A DNA stretch of 64,000 bases, taken from the NCBI RefSeq assembly GCF_900639985.1, contig NZ_CAAAIM010000001.1, forward strand, positions 186,001-250,000. Reading direction: 5' to 3'. Under the pieces are notes generated by a model that had not been told where the DNA came from, searched no databases, and saw only the letters and a program-made list of their open reading frames with translations. Shown in pieces: positions 17,652 through 27,108 of the stretch. Origin of the DNA: Legionella rowbothamii. GTDB taxonomy: Bacteria; Pseudomonadota; Gammaproteobacteria; Legionellales; Legionellaceae. How positions within the stretch are numbered: position 1 is the first letter of the stretch; each line of letters starts with the position of its first letter. Position numbers and translations under genes: made by a program.

Positions 17652-20315
17652 ATGGCAAATGAAACTAATTTAGATTTGGATCCTATTGAAACGCGTGAAT
17701 GGCTGGATGCCCTACAAGCTGTATTAACCAATGATGGTGCTGAGCGCGGAGCTTTTATTTTACAGCAACTTTTAAATAAGGCTAATACTGAAGGAGTAAG
17801 GTTAACAAGCTCATTGAATACGCCTTATCGAAATACGATTAAGACTTATGAGGAAAAACCAATCCCTCCTGATGAGGGAATGGCTACACGCATTAATGCC
17901 CTAATTCGCTGGAATGCAGTAGCTATGGTATTGCGCGCTGGAAAATATGCTGCGGAGCTTGGTGGTCATATTGCTTCTTATGCTTCTTCATCAACACTCT
18001 ATGAGACTGGCTTCAACCATTTTTTCAAGGGCCCAAATAGTGAAGGTGGTGGTGATTTACTTTACATCCAAGGCCATTCTTCGCCTGGTATTTATGCTCG
18101 TGCATTTCTTGAAGGTCGCTTAGATGAAAATCAGTTAAGCAATTTCAGGCAAGAAGTTGAAGTGAACGGTTTGTCTTCATACCCACATCCTTGGTTAATG
18201 CAGGATTTTTGGCAATTCCCCACAGTTTCGATGGGTTTAGGGCCATTACAAGCTATTTATCAAGCACGCTTCCTAAAATATTTGGAGCATCGCGGCCTTA
18301 TTAAAGAAACCGGTAGAAAAGTATGGGCTTTTTTAGGTGATGGTGAAACTGATGAGCCAGAATCTTTAGGTGCTTTAAGTATTGCTGCCCGAGAGAAACT
18401 GGATAATCTTATTTTTGTAGTGAATTGTAATTTACAACGTCTTGATGGTCCTGTTCGTGGTAATGGCAAAATCATTCAAGAGCTTGAACGCGTGTTCCGG
18501 GGAGCTGGCTGGAATGTAATTAAGGTGATTTGGGGTAGTCGTTGGGATCCCTTATTTGCAGTGGATAAAGATGGCTGGATGCAAAAACGCATGGAAGAAT
18601 GTGTTGATGGTGAATACCAGGCTTATAAAGCAAATAATGGCGCTTACGTAAGACAACATTTCTTTAATCAATATCCTGAGTTAAAGAAAATGGTTGAGCA
18701 CTATTCCGATGATGAGATTTGGCGCTTAAATCGTGGTGGCCATGATTCTCAAAAAGTATATGCTGCATACTCTGAAGCAGTAGCTCATAAAGGAAGTCCT
18801 ACTGTAATTCTTGCTAAAACAATTAAAGGTTATGGCATGGGTGCTGCCGGCGAAGGGCAAAACATCACGCATCAACAAAAGAAAATGACTGCGGATCAGT
18901 TAAAGGTCTTTAGGGATCGTTTTAATATTCCGATTACTGATGAGCAAATCGCTGATATACCTTTTTATAAGCCAGCAGATGATAGCCCCGAGATTAAATA
19001 CCTTAAAAAGCAACGTGAAGCATTAGGTGGTTACTTGCCTTCGCGTACGACTAAAGTGGAACCACTGAAAGCTCCTGACCTGGCTGATTTTGCATCAGTT
19101 ACTAAAGGCTTAGGCGAGCGTGAAATTTCTACCACAATGGCTTTTGTACGTATTCTTGGTGTTTTGTTAAAGAATAAAGAACTTAGTTCACGAATTGTTC
19201 CTATTGTTCCTGATGAGTGTAGAACCTTTGGTATGGAAGGATTGTTCCGTCAAATAGGAATTTACTCCCCAGTTGGCCAGCTTTATACGCCAGTGGATCA
19301 TGAGCAGGTTATGTTCTATCGTGAAGCCAAAGATGGTCAAATTCTCGAAGAGGGTATTAATGAGGCCGGTGCATTCTGTTCTTGGATTGCGGCTGCGACT
19401 TCATACAGTAGCAATCAATTGGCGATGATTCCTTTTTATATTTACTACTCAATGTTTGGTTTCCAACGTATTGGGGACTTGGCATGGGCTGCTGGTGATA
19501 TGCAAGCTCGAGGCTTCTTGCTAGGTGGTACTGCTGGTCGAACCACACTTGCAGGGGAAGGATTGCAGCATCAAGATGGCCATAGTCATATCATGGCATC
19601 GACAATTCCTAACTGTATTTGCTATGACCCAACTTATGCTTATGAGGTGGCAGTAATTATCCAGCACGGCTTATACCGTATGTATGAAAAAATGGATAAC
19701 GTGTTTTATTACATTACTGTAATGAATGAAAACTACGTACAACCTGATATGCCTGAAGGAGTTGAAGAAGGTATTATCAAAGGGATGTATCTATTACAAG
19801 AAAGCAAGAAGAAATCTAAGCAGCATGTTCAACTAATGGGATGTGGAACTATTCTGCGTGAAGTAATTAAAGCCGCTGAAATGCTTAAGGCAGATTATTC
19901 AATCACTTCAGATATTTGGAGTGTCACCAGCTTTAATGAATTGCGTCGTGAAGGTTTAGCGGTAGAACGATACAATGCGATGCATCCAGAACAAACAGCT
20001 CAAGAAAGTTATGTGACCACGCAATTAAAAGGAAAACAAGGTCCTGTTATTGCTGCAACGGATTACATGCGTCTTTTTGCCGATCAAATTCGTCCTTTTG
20101 TACCAAATCAATATGTAACTTTAGGTACTGATGGTTATGGACGAAGTGATACTCGCGAACGTCTACGTCATTTCTTTGAAGTTGATGCAAAATACATCGT
20201 ATTAGCGGCATTGAACGCTTTAGTTGCTGAAGGCAGCATCGATAAGTCTAAAGTAGTTGATGCAATTAAGCGTTACAACATTAATCCTGACAAGCTGGAT
20301 CCAGTAACTCATTAA
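17652..20315 (+). CDS. aceE: Pyruvate dehydrogenase E1 component, homodimeric type
   Basis: AceE is the thiamine diphosphate-dependent E1 subunit that decarboxylates pyruvate and acetylates the lipoyl groups of AceF. The N-terminal LDPIETREWLDAL matches the E. coli start region. The thiamine-binding motif is GDGETDEPES followed by VVNCNLQRLDGPVRGN. The start at 17652 gives 887 residues, the length of E. coli AceE, and has GGGGA at 17640-17644 with 7-base spacing; the other in-frame starts at 17613 and 17646 fit less well. The gene uses the order aceE-aceF-lpd. Confidence 0.96.
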   Translation: MANETNLDLDPIETREWLDALQAVLTNDGAERGAFILQQLLNKANTEGVRLTSSLNTPYRNTIKTYEEKPIPPDEGMATRINALIRWNAVAMVLRAGKYAAELGGHIASYASSSTLYETGFNHFFKGPNSEGGGDLLYIQGHSSPGIYARAFLEGRLDENQLSNFRQEVEVNGLSSYPHPWLMQDFWQFPTVSMGLGPLQAIYQARFLKYLEHRGLIKETGRKVWAFLGDGETDEPESLGALSIAAREKLDNLIFVVNCNLQRLDGPVRGNGKIIQELERVFRGAGWNVIKVIWGSRWDPLFAVDKDGWMQKRMEECVDGEYQAYKANNGAYVRQHFFNQYPELKKMVEHYSDDEIWRLNRGGHDSQKVYAAYSEAVAHKGSPTVILAKTIKGYGMGAAGEGQNITHQQKKMTADQLKVFRDRFNIPITDEQIADIPFYKPADDSPEIKYLKKQREALGGYLPSRTTKVEPLKAPDLADFASVTKGLGEREISTTMAFVRILGVLLKNKELSSRIVPIVPDECRTFGMEGLFRQIGIYSPVGQLYTPVDHEQVMFYREAKDGQILEEGINEAGAFCSWIAAATSYSSNQLAMIPFYIYYSMFGFQRIGDLAWAAGDMQARGFLLGGTAGRTTLAGEGLQHQDGHSHIMASTIPNCICYDPTYAYEVAVIIQHGLYRMYEKMDNVFYYITVMNENYVQPDMPEGVEEGIIKGMYLLQESKKKSKQHVQLMGCGTILREVIKAAEMLKADYSITSDIWSVTSFNELRREGLAVERYNAMHPEQTAQESYVTTQLKGKQGPVIAATDYMRLFADQIRPFVPNQYVTLGTDGYGRSDTRERLRHFFEVDAKYIVLAALNALVAEGSIDKSKVVDAIKRYNINPDKLDPVTH

Positions 20316-20381
20316 GTGATTCCAAACAAAGGCTAGGACAATATACTCTAGCCTTTATCCAGACTACATTAGAGGACAGAT

Positions 20382-21971
20382 ATGGCAAATGAAATAGAGG
20401 TAAAGATCCCTGATATAGGTGGTTCTACCCAGGTTGATGTAATTGAAATATTGGTTAAAGTTGGCGATAAGATTGATATTGATACGCCATTAGTTACTTT
20501 AGAATCAGATAAAGCCAGCATGGAGATTCCTTCCTCAGTTGCAGGAACAATCACCAGCTTAAAAGTTAAAGTTGGAGACAAAGTTTCTGAAGGCGATGTG
20601 ATTCTTTTAGCTACTGTAGATAATGATAGCGCTGCATCGAAAGAAGAGGCTAAACCTAGTGAGTCAGTGGCTCAACATAGTCCTGAACCAAGTGTTGTTC
20701 AAGAAACTTCTACCGCAACCGTAGAAAGGGAAGTTGAAGTTAAGATTCCTGATATTGGTGGTGGCAAAGTTGATGTAATTGAAGTGATGGTTCAAGTCGG
20801 TGACCAAATTTCTGTTGATATGCCCCTCATTACTTTAGAGTCAGATAAAGCCAGTATGGAGATACCATCTCCAGTTGCAGGAACCATAACCAAGTTAAGT
20901 CTTAAAGTTGGCGATAAGGTTTCCGAAGGGGATCTAATTCTTCTTGCACTGACTGCAGGTATTATGGCGCCAGCGCTTAAAGAGGAAGTAAAGCTTGCTG
21001 CGGAACCGCCGGCTACAGTTCCAGCGCCCGTTAGTGGTCAGCCAGCACCTACTGAATATAGTTCTGCCTCTGCAGCATTCGTTTCTGCAGGTCCTGCGGT
21101 TAGACGCATGGCAAGAGAGCTTGGTGTTAATTTAGCGGATGTAAAAGGCAGTGGGCGCAAAGGACGTGTAGGCAAAGAAGATATTCAAGCTTATGTTAAA
21201 GCACGTTTGAGCGAACAGCCTGGCTCGAGTTCTTTAGGAATTCCGGCAGCTCCTGTAATTGATTTTACTCAGTTTGGTGAGATTGAAACAAAACCACTTA
21301 ATAAAATTAAAAAACTTACTGGTGTTAATGTTCATCGTTCCTGGATCACTATTCCACATGTGACTCAGTTTGATTCTGCAGACATTACTGATGTTGAAGC
21401 ATTTAGAAAAGATGAAGCAGAACGGTCTAAAGATAAAGGATATAAACTCACTTTATTGGCTTTTGTTTGCGCCGTAGTGAGCAAAGCATTACGTGCCTTC
21501 CCACAATTTAATGCTTCTTTGGATGCAAGTGGTGCTAATTTAATTTATAAAAAATATTGCAATATTGGTATCGCGGTGGAAACACCTAATGGCCTTGTTG
21601 TTCCTGTGATTAAGAATGTTGATAAATTAAGTATTGCAGACATTGCTGTGGAAATGGGACGTTTAAGTGCCAAAGCCCGCGATAAGGGATTAATGCCCGC
21701 GGATATGTCTGGTGGCTGCTTCACCATTTCTAGTCTTGGTGGTATTGGTGGAACTTCATTTACGCCTATAGTGAATAGCCCAGAGGTTGCGATTTTAGGC
21801 TTGTCTCGTTCTGAGATAAAACCTGTTTATGAGAAAGGCGCATTTCAACCAAGACTGATGTTACCTTTATCATTATCGTATGATCATCGTGTTATTGATG
21901 GTGCAGAAGCTGCACGTTTCACGCGATTTATTTGTGATAGCTTAAGTGATATTCGACGAATTTTGCTTTAA
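20382..21971 (+). CDS. aceF: Dihydrolipoamide acetyltransferase, E2 of pyruvate dehydrogenase
   Basis: The E2 core of the pyruvate dehydrogenase complex, which passes acetyl groups from lipoyl-lysine to coenzyme A. It has two tandem lipoyl domains (about residues 4-78 and 118-192), each with the lipoylation motif ESDKASMEIPS, where E. coli AceF has three. An Ala/Pro-rich linker leads to the peripheral subunit-binding domain (AVRRMARELGVNLADVKGSG, about 240-275) and the catalytic domain (about 300-529) with the active-site histidine His502 in SYDHRVIDG. The two lipoyl domains are nearly identical around the lysine, a sign of recent duplication or gene conversion. Confidence 0.95.
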   Translation: MANEIEVKIPDIGGSTQVDVIEILVKVGDKIDIDTPLVTLESDKASMEIPSSVAGTITSLKVKVGDKVSEGDVILLATVDNDSAASKEEAKPSESVAQHSPEPSVVQETSTATVEREVEVKIPDIGGGKVDVIEVMVQVGDQISVDMPLITLESDKASMEIPSPVAGTITKLSLKVGDKVSEGDLILLALTAGIMAPALKEEVKLAAEPPATVPAPVSGQPAPTEYSSASAAFVSAGPAVRRMARELGVNLADVKGSGRKGRVGKEDIQAYVKARLSEQPGSSSLGIPAAPVIDFTQFGEIETKPLNKIKKLTGVNVHRSWITIPHVTQFDSADITDVEAFRKDEAERSKDKGYKLTLLAFVCAVVSKALRAFPQFNASLDASGANLIYKKYCNIGIAVETPNGLVVPVIKNVDKLSIADIAVEMGRLSAKARDKGLMPADMSGGCFTISSLGGIGGTSFTPIVNSPEVAILGLSRSEIKPVYEKGAFQPRLMLPLSLSYDHRVIDGAEAARFTRFICDSLSDIRRILL

Positions 21972-22001
21972 TAACATATTAATAAATAAAGAGGTTTTGC
22001 A

Positions 22002-23426
22002 ATGGCTAGTAAAATAAAGACTGATGTTGTCGTATTAGGAAGTGGGCCTGGGGGATATACCGCTGCATTCAGAGCAGCTGATTTAGGAAAAAAAGTTGTT
22101 TTAGTTGAACGTTATGATTCATTAGGTGGTGTTTGTTTAAATGTAGGTTGTATCCCATCTAAAGCTTTATTACACATTGCTAAAGTTGTTGAAGAAGCTC
22201 ATGAGATGGAAGATCAAGGCGTAAGCTTTGGCAAACCAACTATGGATAATAAAAAAATGGTTGCTTGGAAAAACTCCGTTGTTAGCAAATTGACGGGAGG
22301 GTTAAAAGCACTAGCAAAACAACGTAAAGTTGAGGTAGTTACTGGCCTAGGTAAGTTTTCCGGCACGCATCAAGTTACTGTTGATACTAAAGATGGTCCG
22401 GTTGATGTTGAGTTTGAAAATGCAATTATTGCCGTAGGTTCTGAATCGGTTAACTTACCATTCATTCCAGAAGACAAGCGTATATTTAGCTCAACAGGCG
22501 CTTTAGAACTTGCAGATATTAAAGGCAGTTTATTAGTTCTAGGTGGTGGAATCATTGGGCTGGAAATGGCAACTGTTTATTCTGCTTTAGGCGTTGATGT
22601 TACCGTTGTGGAGTTTATGGATCAATTAATTCCTGGTGCTGATGCTGATTTGGTTAACGTGTTACAAAAACGTATGAGCAAAAAAGGCGTAAAATTCCTG
22701 TTAAAAACTAAAGTTACTGCAGTTGAAGCGAAGAAAGATGGCATCTACGTTTCTATGGAAGGCGAACACAAGACTGATAAGCCTCTTTGTTTCCAACAGG
22801 TTCTTGTTTCTGTGGGTAGAAAACCTAACGGTGGTATGATTGATGCTGATAAAGCTGGCGTTAATGTTGATGAGCGTGGATTTATTAATGTAGATAAACA
22901 ACAACGTACTAATGTTCCACATATTTTTGCCATTGGAGATGTAGTAGGGCAACCTATGTTGGCACATAAAGCGATCCCAGAAGGTAAAGTGGCTGCTGAA
23001 GTGATTGCAGGCAAGAAACATTACTTTGATCCTAATTGCATTGCTAGTGTTGCTTATACTGATCCCGAATTAGCTTGGGCTGGTTTAACTGAAAAAGAAG
23101 CAAAAGAGAAGAACATTCGTTACGAAAAAGCAACGTTCCCCTGGGTTGCTAGTGGCCGTGCATTAAGCATGGGACGTGAAGAAGGGATGACGAAATTATT
23201 GTTCTGCCCAGACACTAATCGCATCCTAGGTTCTGGTATTGTTGGTGTTAACGCGGGTGATTTGATTGCTGAAACTGCATTAGCAATTGAAATGTGCTGT
23301 GATGTGGAAGATATCGCATTAACGATTCATCCTCACCCAACATTATCTGAAACAATTGCTCAGGCTGCTGAAGCATTTGAAGGAACGATTACTGATCTCT
23401 ATTTGCCTAAGAAAAAGAAAGATTAA
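22002..23426 (+). CDS. lpd: Dihydrolipoyl dehydrogenase (E3)
   Basis: The FAD flavoprotein that reoxidises dihydrolipoyl groups with NAD+. The N-terminal Rossmann motif is VVLGSGPGGYTAAFRAADLG. The redox-active disulfide is Cys45/Cys50 in GGVCLNVGCIPSK. A second dinucleotide motif LVLGGGIIGLEMATVYSALG binds NAD, and the C-terminal HPHPTLSE supplies the catalytic His-Glu pair to the partner subunit. At 474 residues it is complete. A GAGG ribosome binding site lies 7-10 bases before the ATG. A strong hairpin follows the stop. Confidence 0.96.
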   Translation: MASKIKTDVVVLGSGPGGYTAAFRAADLGKKVVLVERYDSLGGVCLNVGCIPSKALLHIAKVVEEAHEMEDQGVSFGKPTMDNKKMVAWKNSVVSKLTGGLKALAKQRKVEVVTGLGKFSGTHQVTVDTKDGPVDVEFENAIIAVGSESVNLPFIPEDKRIFSSTGALELADIKGSLLVLGGGIIGLEMATVYSALGVDVTVVEFMDQLIPGADADLVNVLQKRMSKKGVKFLLKTKVTAVEAKKDGIYVSMEGEHKTDKPLCFQQVLVSVGRKPNGGMIDADKAGVNVDERGFINVDKQQRTNVPHIFAIGDVVGQPMLAHKAIPEGKVAAEVIAGKKHYFDPNCIASVAYTDPELAWAGLTEKEAKEKNIRYEKATFPWVASGRALSMGREEGMTKLLFCPDTNRILGSGIVGVNAGDLIAETALAIEMCCDVEDIALTIHPHPTLSETIAQAAEAFEGTITDLYLPKKKKD

Positions 23427-23432
23427 GCACGG

Positions 23433-23465
23433 TGCCCGTATTACGATTATTGTGTAATACGGGCA
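23433..23465 (+). terminator. Hairpin after lpd
   Basis: A perfect 12-base stem (TGCCCGTATTAC at 23433-23444, complement at 23454-23465) with a 9-base loop lies 7 bases after the lpd stop. It is followed by ACATTCTTT, a weak T-run. The stem contains the CCGTATTAC word of the dispersed repeat, so a repeat may have been adopted as the terminator of the pyruvate dehydrogenase operon. Confidence 0.6.
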
Positions 23466-23490
23466 ACATTCTTTAGGAGCACAAGGAATT

Positions 23491-23946
23491 ATGTGGAATA
23501 TCCGCTGTATGCACGAGTCTGATATAGATAACGTTTATGCAATTGAAACCACGGTTCATATTACCCCTTGGAGTCGTACCATTTTAAGAGACTGCGTGCT
23601 GGTAGGTTATAACTGCCTCGCTCTTGAAACGAGAATAAATGATGATTGGGTGCTTGGGGGCTACATGATTTGTAGACAACGGGACCATGTTTGTCATATC
23701 TTAAATTTCTGCATTGCTAAACATTTGCAATCCCAAGGCTATGGCCGTAAGTTTTTAGAGCATGTACTTAACTTGTTAAGCAAGGCCAAAGATACTCACA
23801 CAGTGATGCTCGAGGTCAGGCCAAGTAATGCATCTGCATTACATCTTTATAAAAGTATGGGATTTGAGGAAACGGAAGTTAAGCCGGATTATTATAAAGA
23901 TAATGACAAAGTAGAGGATGCAATTCTTTTAAAGAAATTTTTATGA
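23491..23946 (+). CDS. rimI: Ribosomal protein S18 alanine N-acetyltransferase
   Basis: A 151-residue GNAT acetyltransferase. RimI acetylates the N-terminal alanine of ribosomal protein S18. The N-terminus IRCMHESDIDNVYAIETTVHITPWS carries the family's start pattern, including the conserved Glu and Pro-Trp. The acetyl-CoA loop appears as KHLQSQGYGRKFLEHVL, followed by MLEVRPSNASALHLYKSMGFEE. An AGGAG/AAGGAA region precedes the ATG. Confidence 0.87.
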   Translation: MWNIRCMHESDIDNVYAIETTVHITPWSRTILRDCVLVGYNCLALETRINDDWVLGGYMICRQRDHVCHILNFCIAKHLQSQGYGRKFLEHVLNLLSKAKDTHTVMLEVRPSNASALHLYKSMGFEETEVKPDYYKDNDKVEDAILLKKFL

Positions 23947-24411
23947 GTTTAGCACGACATCGTCAATAGATCTTCGTCCAAAACTTCTAAGGATGACGCG
24001 CACCAAAAAAATCAGGAAAAAGTAGTCTGTCAAGACTGTTTTTTTATTATTTCTTTGTTATCATACCCAACCCAGACAACTGTCTTTTCACCACACTCTC
24101 TTGTGGATAACTTTTCTAAAAACCTCTAATACACCCTGATTATCTTTGCGCACAATTAAGAAAAAATCCTTTTAAGACTTACATCTACGCTATATTTCTA
24201 TCTTTTTCCTGGAAAAGGGGTTATCCACAAAATCTGTGGATAACCTTGTGTATAGATCTGTGAGTTATTTGAAAACCAATCACTTTTAGTGGGTGTATTA
24301 ATATTAACCAATACTGCCCTACAGATTTAAGTATTGATAAATCTAGATGTAGAAGTAGAATAGGTTCGCTCCTAATTTAGGATGATGAGATTTTTATATG
24401 GAGATTTATAC
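23947..24411. other. 465-base gap with repeat remnant and first DnaA-box array
   Basis: The gap has no gene. A rearranged piece of the CGTCATCCT-type repeat lies at about 23955-24000. From 24030 to 24255 is the first of two similar arrays of DnaA-box-like 9-mers, described separately. The last 150 bases are AT-rich and should hold the promoter of the following gene, but no clear consensus stands out. Confidence 0.5.
24030..24255. promoter_or_regulatory. DnaA-box-like array, copy 1
   Basis: Exact copies of the 9-mer TTATCCACA (the high-affinity DnaA box) lie at 24102-24110 (minus), 24221-24229 (plus) and 24235-24243 (minus). The last two form an inverted pair separated by five bases. A near-match, TGTGTATAG, follows at 24247-24255. 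A second region at 25329-25553 has the same boxes in the same orientations, with the first two starting 119 bases apart in both copies. DnaA binding is inferred only from the consensus. Confidence 0.6.
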
Positions 24412-25188
24412 ATGAAGGTATCAACTTATGGTATGTGGGAAAAGTTTCGGATTCAGTTTGTAACTTCCTTGCTGACTATTCCGGGTTTAGATTGCACTCG
24501 TGAGCAAATCGATGAAGCATTATTAGGACCAGTTATTACAGATGTTGTAGATCTTGCGTTTAAATGCCATGAAGAATTAGCAAAAGCGAACTCTCCATTA
24601 AGTATGAAAGAACGGATTATTTTTTCTTATGAAAAGTCCTTAGCTTGTATCTTGCCAACATTAGCTGGAGCTTTGTCCAAATCGTCAGAACTTATTGCTC
24701 CGCACTATGAATGTTTTAAAAATAACTGCCTTGCCTTTTCTAAAGATAATATTGATTATTTAGAGCGCTTGGGCGAAATAAGTCGTAAGATTAAATCCCA
24801 ATATATGATTGAGCTGTATGGAAGTGAGTTTGCAACTAGTTATCCTAACTTAGCAAAACTTTTACCTTTTAACGATATGGCGCTTGTTGATACAGCGAGT
24901 AAGGTTGTCTCTGCAGAAATAAAAAAAGAGTGCCCTGAGGCGATTCATTTGCAAATGGAACTACATATTTCTTATATCACCGAAATTTCAAATCAAAGGA
25001 TGGTTAAAGAGAGCTTTGCTGAAGACTTTAAAAGAGAAACTGGATTAAGTATGGATGATTTTAAGAAACAACATGCTTTAGATAAAAAAGAGCCGGTTGT
25101 TTCTGTAACTGCGGGAGGGTTCTTTAAGGTTGGTAGCCACGATGCGAAAGGGGCCGAGCAATTAGGTAGTTCATTTAGCCCAAGTTGA
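24412..25188 (+). CDS. Protein of unknown function between twin DnaA-box arrays
   Basis: A 258-residue protein that I do not recognise. It looks soluble and mostly helical, with no signal peptide or membrane span. Charged and hydrophobic residues alternate through most of its length; the last 45 residues are less ordered, with a Lys/Asp-rich patch (DDFKKQHALDKKEPVV) and a Gly/Ser-rich end (GSSFSPS). The ATG at 24412 has GGAG at 24400-24403 with 8-base spacing; two earlier ATGs in frame (24382, 24385) have poorer sites. It could be a secreted effector or a DNA-region-associated protein; nothing in the sequence decides. It is bracketed by two similar DnaA-box arrays. Confidence 0.75.
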   Translation: MKVSTYGMWEKFRIQFVTSLLTIPGLDCTREQIDEALLGPVITDVVDLAFKCHEELAKANSPLSMKERIIFSYEKSLACILPTLAGALSKSSELIAPHYECFKNNCLAFSKDNIDYLERLGEISRKIKSQYMIELYGSEFATSYPNLAKLLPFNDMALVDTASKVVSAEIKKECPEAIHLQMELHISYITEISNQRMVKESFAEDFKRETGLSMDDFKKQHALDKKEPVVSVTAGGFFKVGSHDAKGAEQLGSSFSPS

Positions 25189-25229
25189 CATGCCTTGTTG
25201 TAAAACCAAATGAATTCTCTACAATGTTT

Positions 25230-25257
25230 GTAGGCTGGGCTTAACAGCCCAGCCTAC
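25230..25257 (+). repeat. Perfect GTAGGCTGGGCT palindrome, possible terminator
   Basis: A perfect 12-base stem (GTAGGCTGGGCT at 25230-25241, complement at 25246-25257) with a TAAC loop stands 41 bases after the stop of the unknown gene. TT follows, but no long T-run. It is the most complete of three copies in the window (others at 7781 and 60829). Confidence 0.65.
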
Positions 25258-25328
25258 ATTTGGAGTAAAAGATATCGCAATTGATGAAAATTGGCAGTCA
25301 TTAAAAAAGTTTAACTATAAATGCCAAG

Positions 25329-25553
25329 TCAATACTGTTTTTTATTTTTTTCTTTGTTATTATGTGCGACTTGAAGTCCTATCCTACCTAACCACAATCT
25401 GTGGATAACTTTTTCACCTGCTTTCATGTCTTTACTGAGTTGATGCATTCATTTTATTGTTTGAACCCTTTGGCAAAGCGGTTTTTGCCTTCTTTCTTAT
25501 GATCAAAGCATTTATGTTTTATCCACAAAATCTGTGGATAACCTTGTGTATAG
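25329..25553. promoter_or_regulatory. DnaA-box-like array, copy 2
   Basis: Exact TTATCCACA 9-mers lie at 25400-25408 (minus), 25519-25527 (plus) and 25533-25541 (minus), with TGTGTATAG at 25545-25553. Order, orientation and spacing match copy 1 (24030-24255) at an offset of 1298 bases. The 35 bases from 25519 to 25553 are identical to 24221-24255. The upstream poly-T segment (TTTCTTTGTTAT) is also shared, with a one-base offset, so the whole ~225-base unit appears duplicated. Confidence 0.6.
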
Positions 25554-25762
25554 TGTTGTAATTACTTGATTTATCAGCTTGTTTTTGCCTTGTGTCAAAA
25601 TTCAACATTCCTGGTTTGAGAGAACAGGGTGGGATAAATGATATTTAATTATTCACTATGAATTAGTGGTCGCCAAATTATCATGACAAGTGGGAAGGGG
25701 ATATGATACCCTTGCAACTTGTATTTCCTTGATTAAAAAACACATTTGTTGAGAAGAAATTC

Positions 25763-27103
25763 ATGAGAAGAACTCGCTCCAAACCCAAACCCAATCCCAC
25801 ACCGCAAACCGCTCAAATCGTTAATTTAAGCCATGATGGAAAAGGTGTGGCTCGTATTAATGGGAAAGCTACCTTTATTCAAGGTGCATTACCTGGTGAA
25901 ACGGTAGACTTTAAATATATCTGTGTAAAAAAAGATTTTGATGAAGGGCAATTATTATCAGTGATTGAACCCTCTGCTTTACGAGTAGAACCTAAATGCC
26001 CACATTATACGATGTGCGGTGGTTGTTCATTACAGCACTTAAGCGAAAAAGAACAAATTCATTTTAAGCAAGAGCAATTGATCGATTTATTGACGCGGTA
26101 TGGCCATACCCAAGCGCAAACCATATTGCCGCCCTTAGTTGCTAACCATTGGAATTATCGAAATAAGGCACGTTTAAGTGTGCGCTATGTCGATAAAAAG
26201 GAATCCTCAATGGTAGGATTTAGAGAACGAAATAATCCAAGGTATATTGCTGAAATTACCCAGTGTCCTGTTTTAAATACTCGATTGGATCAAGATATTA
26301 TCCCCCTAAGAAATTTAATTAATTCTATGGAAGATAAATATTGTATTGCGCAAATTGAGGTAGCCGCGGGTGATGAGGAGATTGGCCTTATCTTTCGTAA
26401 TCTATCTGCATTAACTTCGGCTGATGAATTAAGGCTGCAGCAATTTGCAGAAGACTATCAGTATAAGATTTTCTTACAGCCCGCAGGTCCAGATAGTGTT
26501 TATTGTTTTTATCCACCTGACTCAAGTGACTATTTGACTTATAGTTTACCTGATTATCAAATAACTTATTCATTTCATCCTACAGACTTTACTCAAGTAA
26601 ACTCGGAGTTAAATCGCTCAATGGTTGCACTCGCGCTGGAACTTATGGACTTAAAAAGTACAGATGTCGTGCTAGACTTATTCTGTGGCTTAGGAAATTT
26701 TTCGCTTCCTATGGCTAAATCTTGTTCCAAGGTATTGGGTGTCGAAGGCAGTGAGGCAATGGTTGAACGAGCCTATATGAATGCAAAATTAAATCAGCTG
26801 AGCAATGTTGATTTTTATGCTGCAAATTTAGATGATGTTCATGAGGTACAAAAATTAGTACAGCAAAAATGCAATAAGATTTTAATTGATCCTCCTCGTT
26901 CTGGGGCATTGGAAATTGTGAAGCAAATTGATGCCTTAAATCCTGAACGTATTGTCTATGTGTCGTGTAATCCCGTAACATTGGCAAGAGATACGGATAT
27001 TTTAGTAAATCAAAAAGGTTATGCCTTAATTAAAGCAGGTGTGATGGATATGTTTCCCCATACTGCTCACGTTGAGTCAATCGCGTTGTTTGAAAAAGGA
27101 TAA
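25763..27103 (+). CDS. rlmD: 23S rRNA (uracil(1939)-C(5))-methyltransferase
   Basis: RlmD (RumA) methylates U1939 of 23S rRNA using SAM. An N-terminal TRAM domain (about residues 12-72) is followed by the iron-sulfur cysteines [15 protein letters not shown] (about 76-90) with the fourth cysteine in TQCPVL. The SAM-binding motif is [15 protein letters not shown] near residue 303, and the catalytic region has DPPRSGA and the active-site cysteine in [13 protein letters not shown]. Length, 446 residues, is normal. relA begins five bases after its stop, as in many gammaproteobacteria. Confidence 0.95.
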   Translation: MRRTRSKPKPNPTPQTAQIVNLSHDGKGVARINGKATFIQGALPGETVDFKYICVKKDFDEGQLLSVIEPSALRVEPKCPHYTMCGGCSLQHLSEKEQIHFKQEQLIDLLTRYGHTQAQTILPPLVANHWNYRNKARLSVRYVDKKESSMVGFRERNNPRYIAEITQCPVLNTRLDQDIIPLRNLINSMEDKYCIAQIEVAAGDEEIGLIFRNLSALTSADELRLQQFAEDYQYKIFLQPAGPDSVYCFYPPDSSDYLTYSLPDYQITYSFHPTDFTQVNSELNRSMVALALELMDLKSTDVVLDLFCGLGNFSLPMAKSCSKVLGVEGSEAMVERAYMNAKLNQLSNVDFYAANLDDVHEVQKLVQQKCNKILIDPPRSGALEIVKQIDALNPERIVYVSCNPVTLARDTDILVNQKGYALIKAGVMDMFPHTAHVESIALFEKG

Positions 27104-27108
27104 TACTC

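Larger units (their letters stand above)
25189..25762. other. 574-base gap with palindromic repeat and second DnaA-box array
   Basis: No gene is seen. From start to end it holds the 12-base-stem palindrome at 25230-25257, the second DnaA-box-like array at 25329-25553, and an AT-rich 200-base stretch leading to rlmD. The palindrome may end transcription of the upstream gene. Confidence 0.5.

Noticed and set aside
24030..25553. Chromosomal replication origin
   Set aside because: DnaA-box clusters are present, but none of the usual origin neighbours (dnaA, dnaN, recF, gyrB, gidA, rpmH) is here, so a full origin is not claimed.
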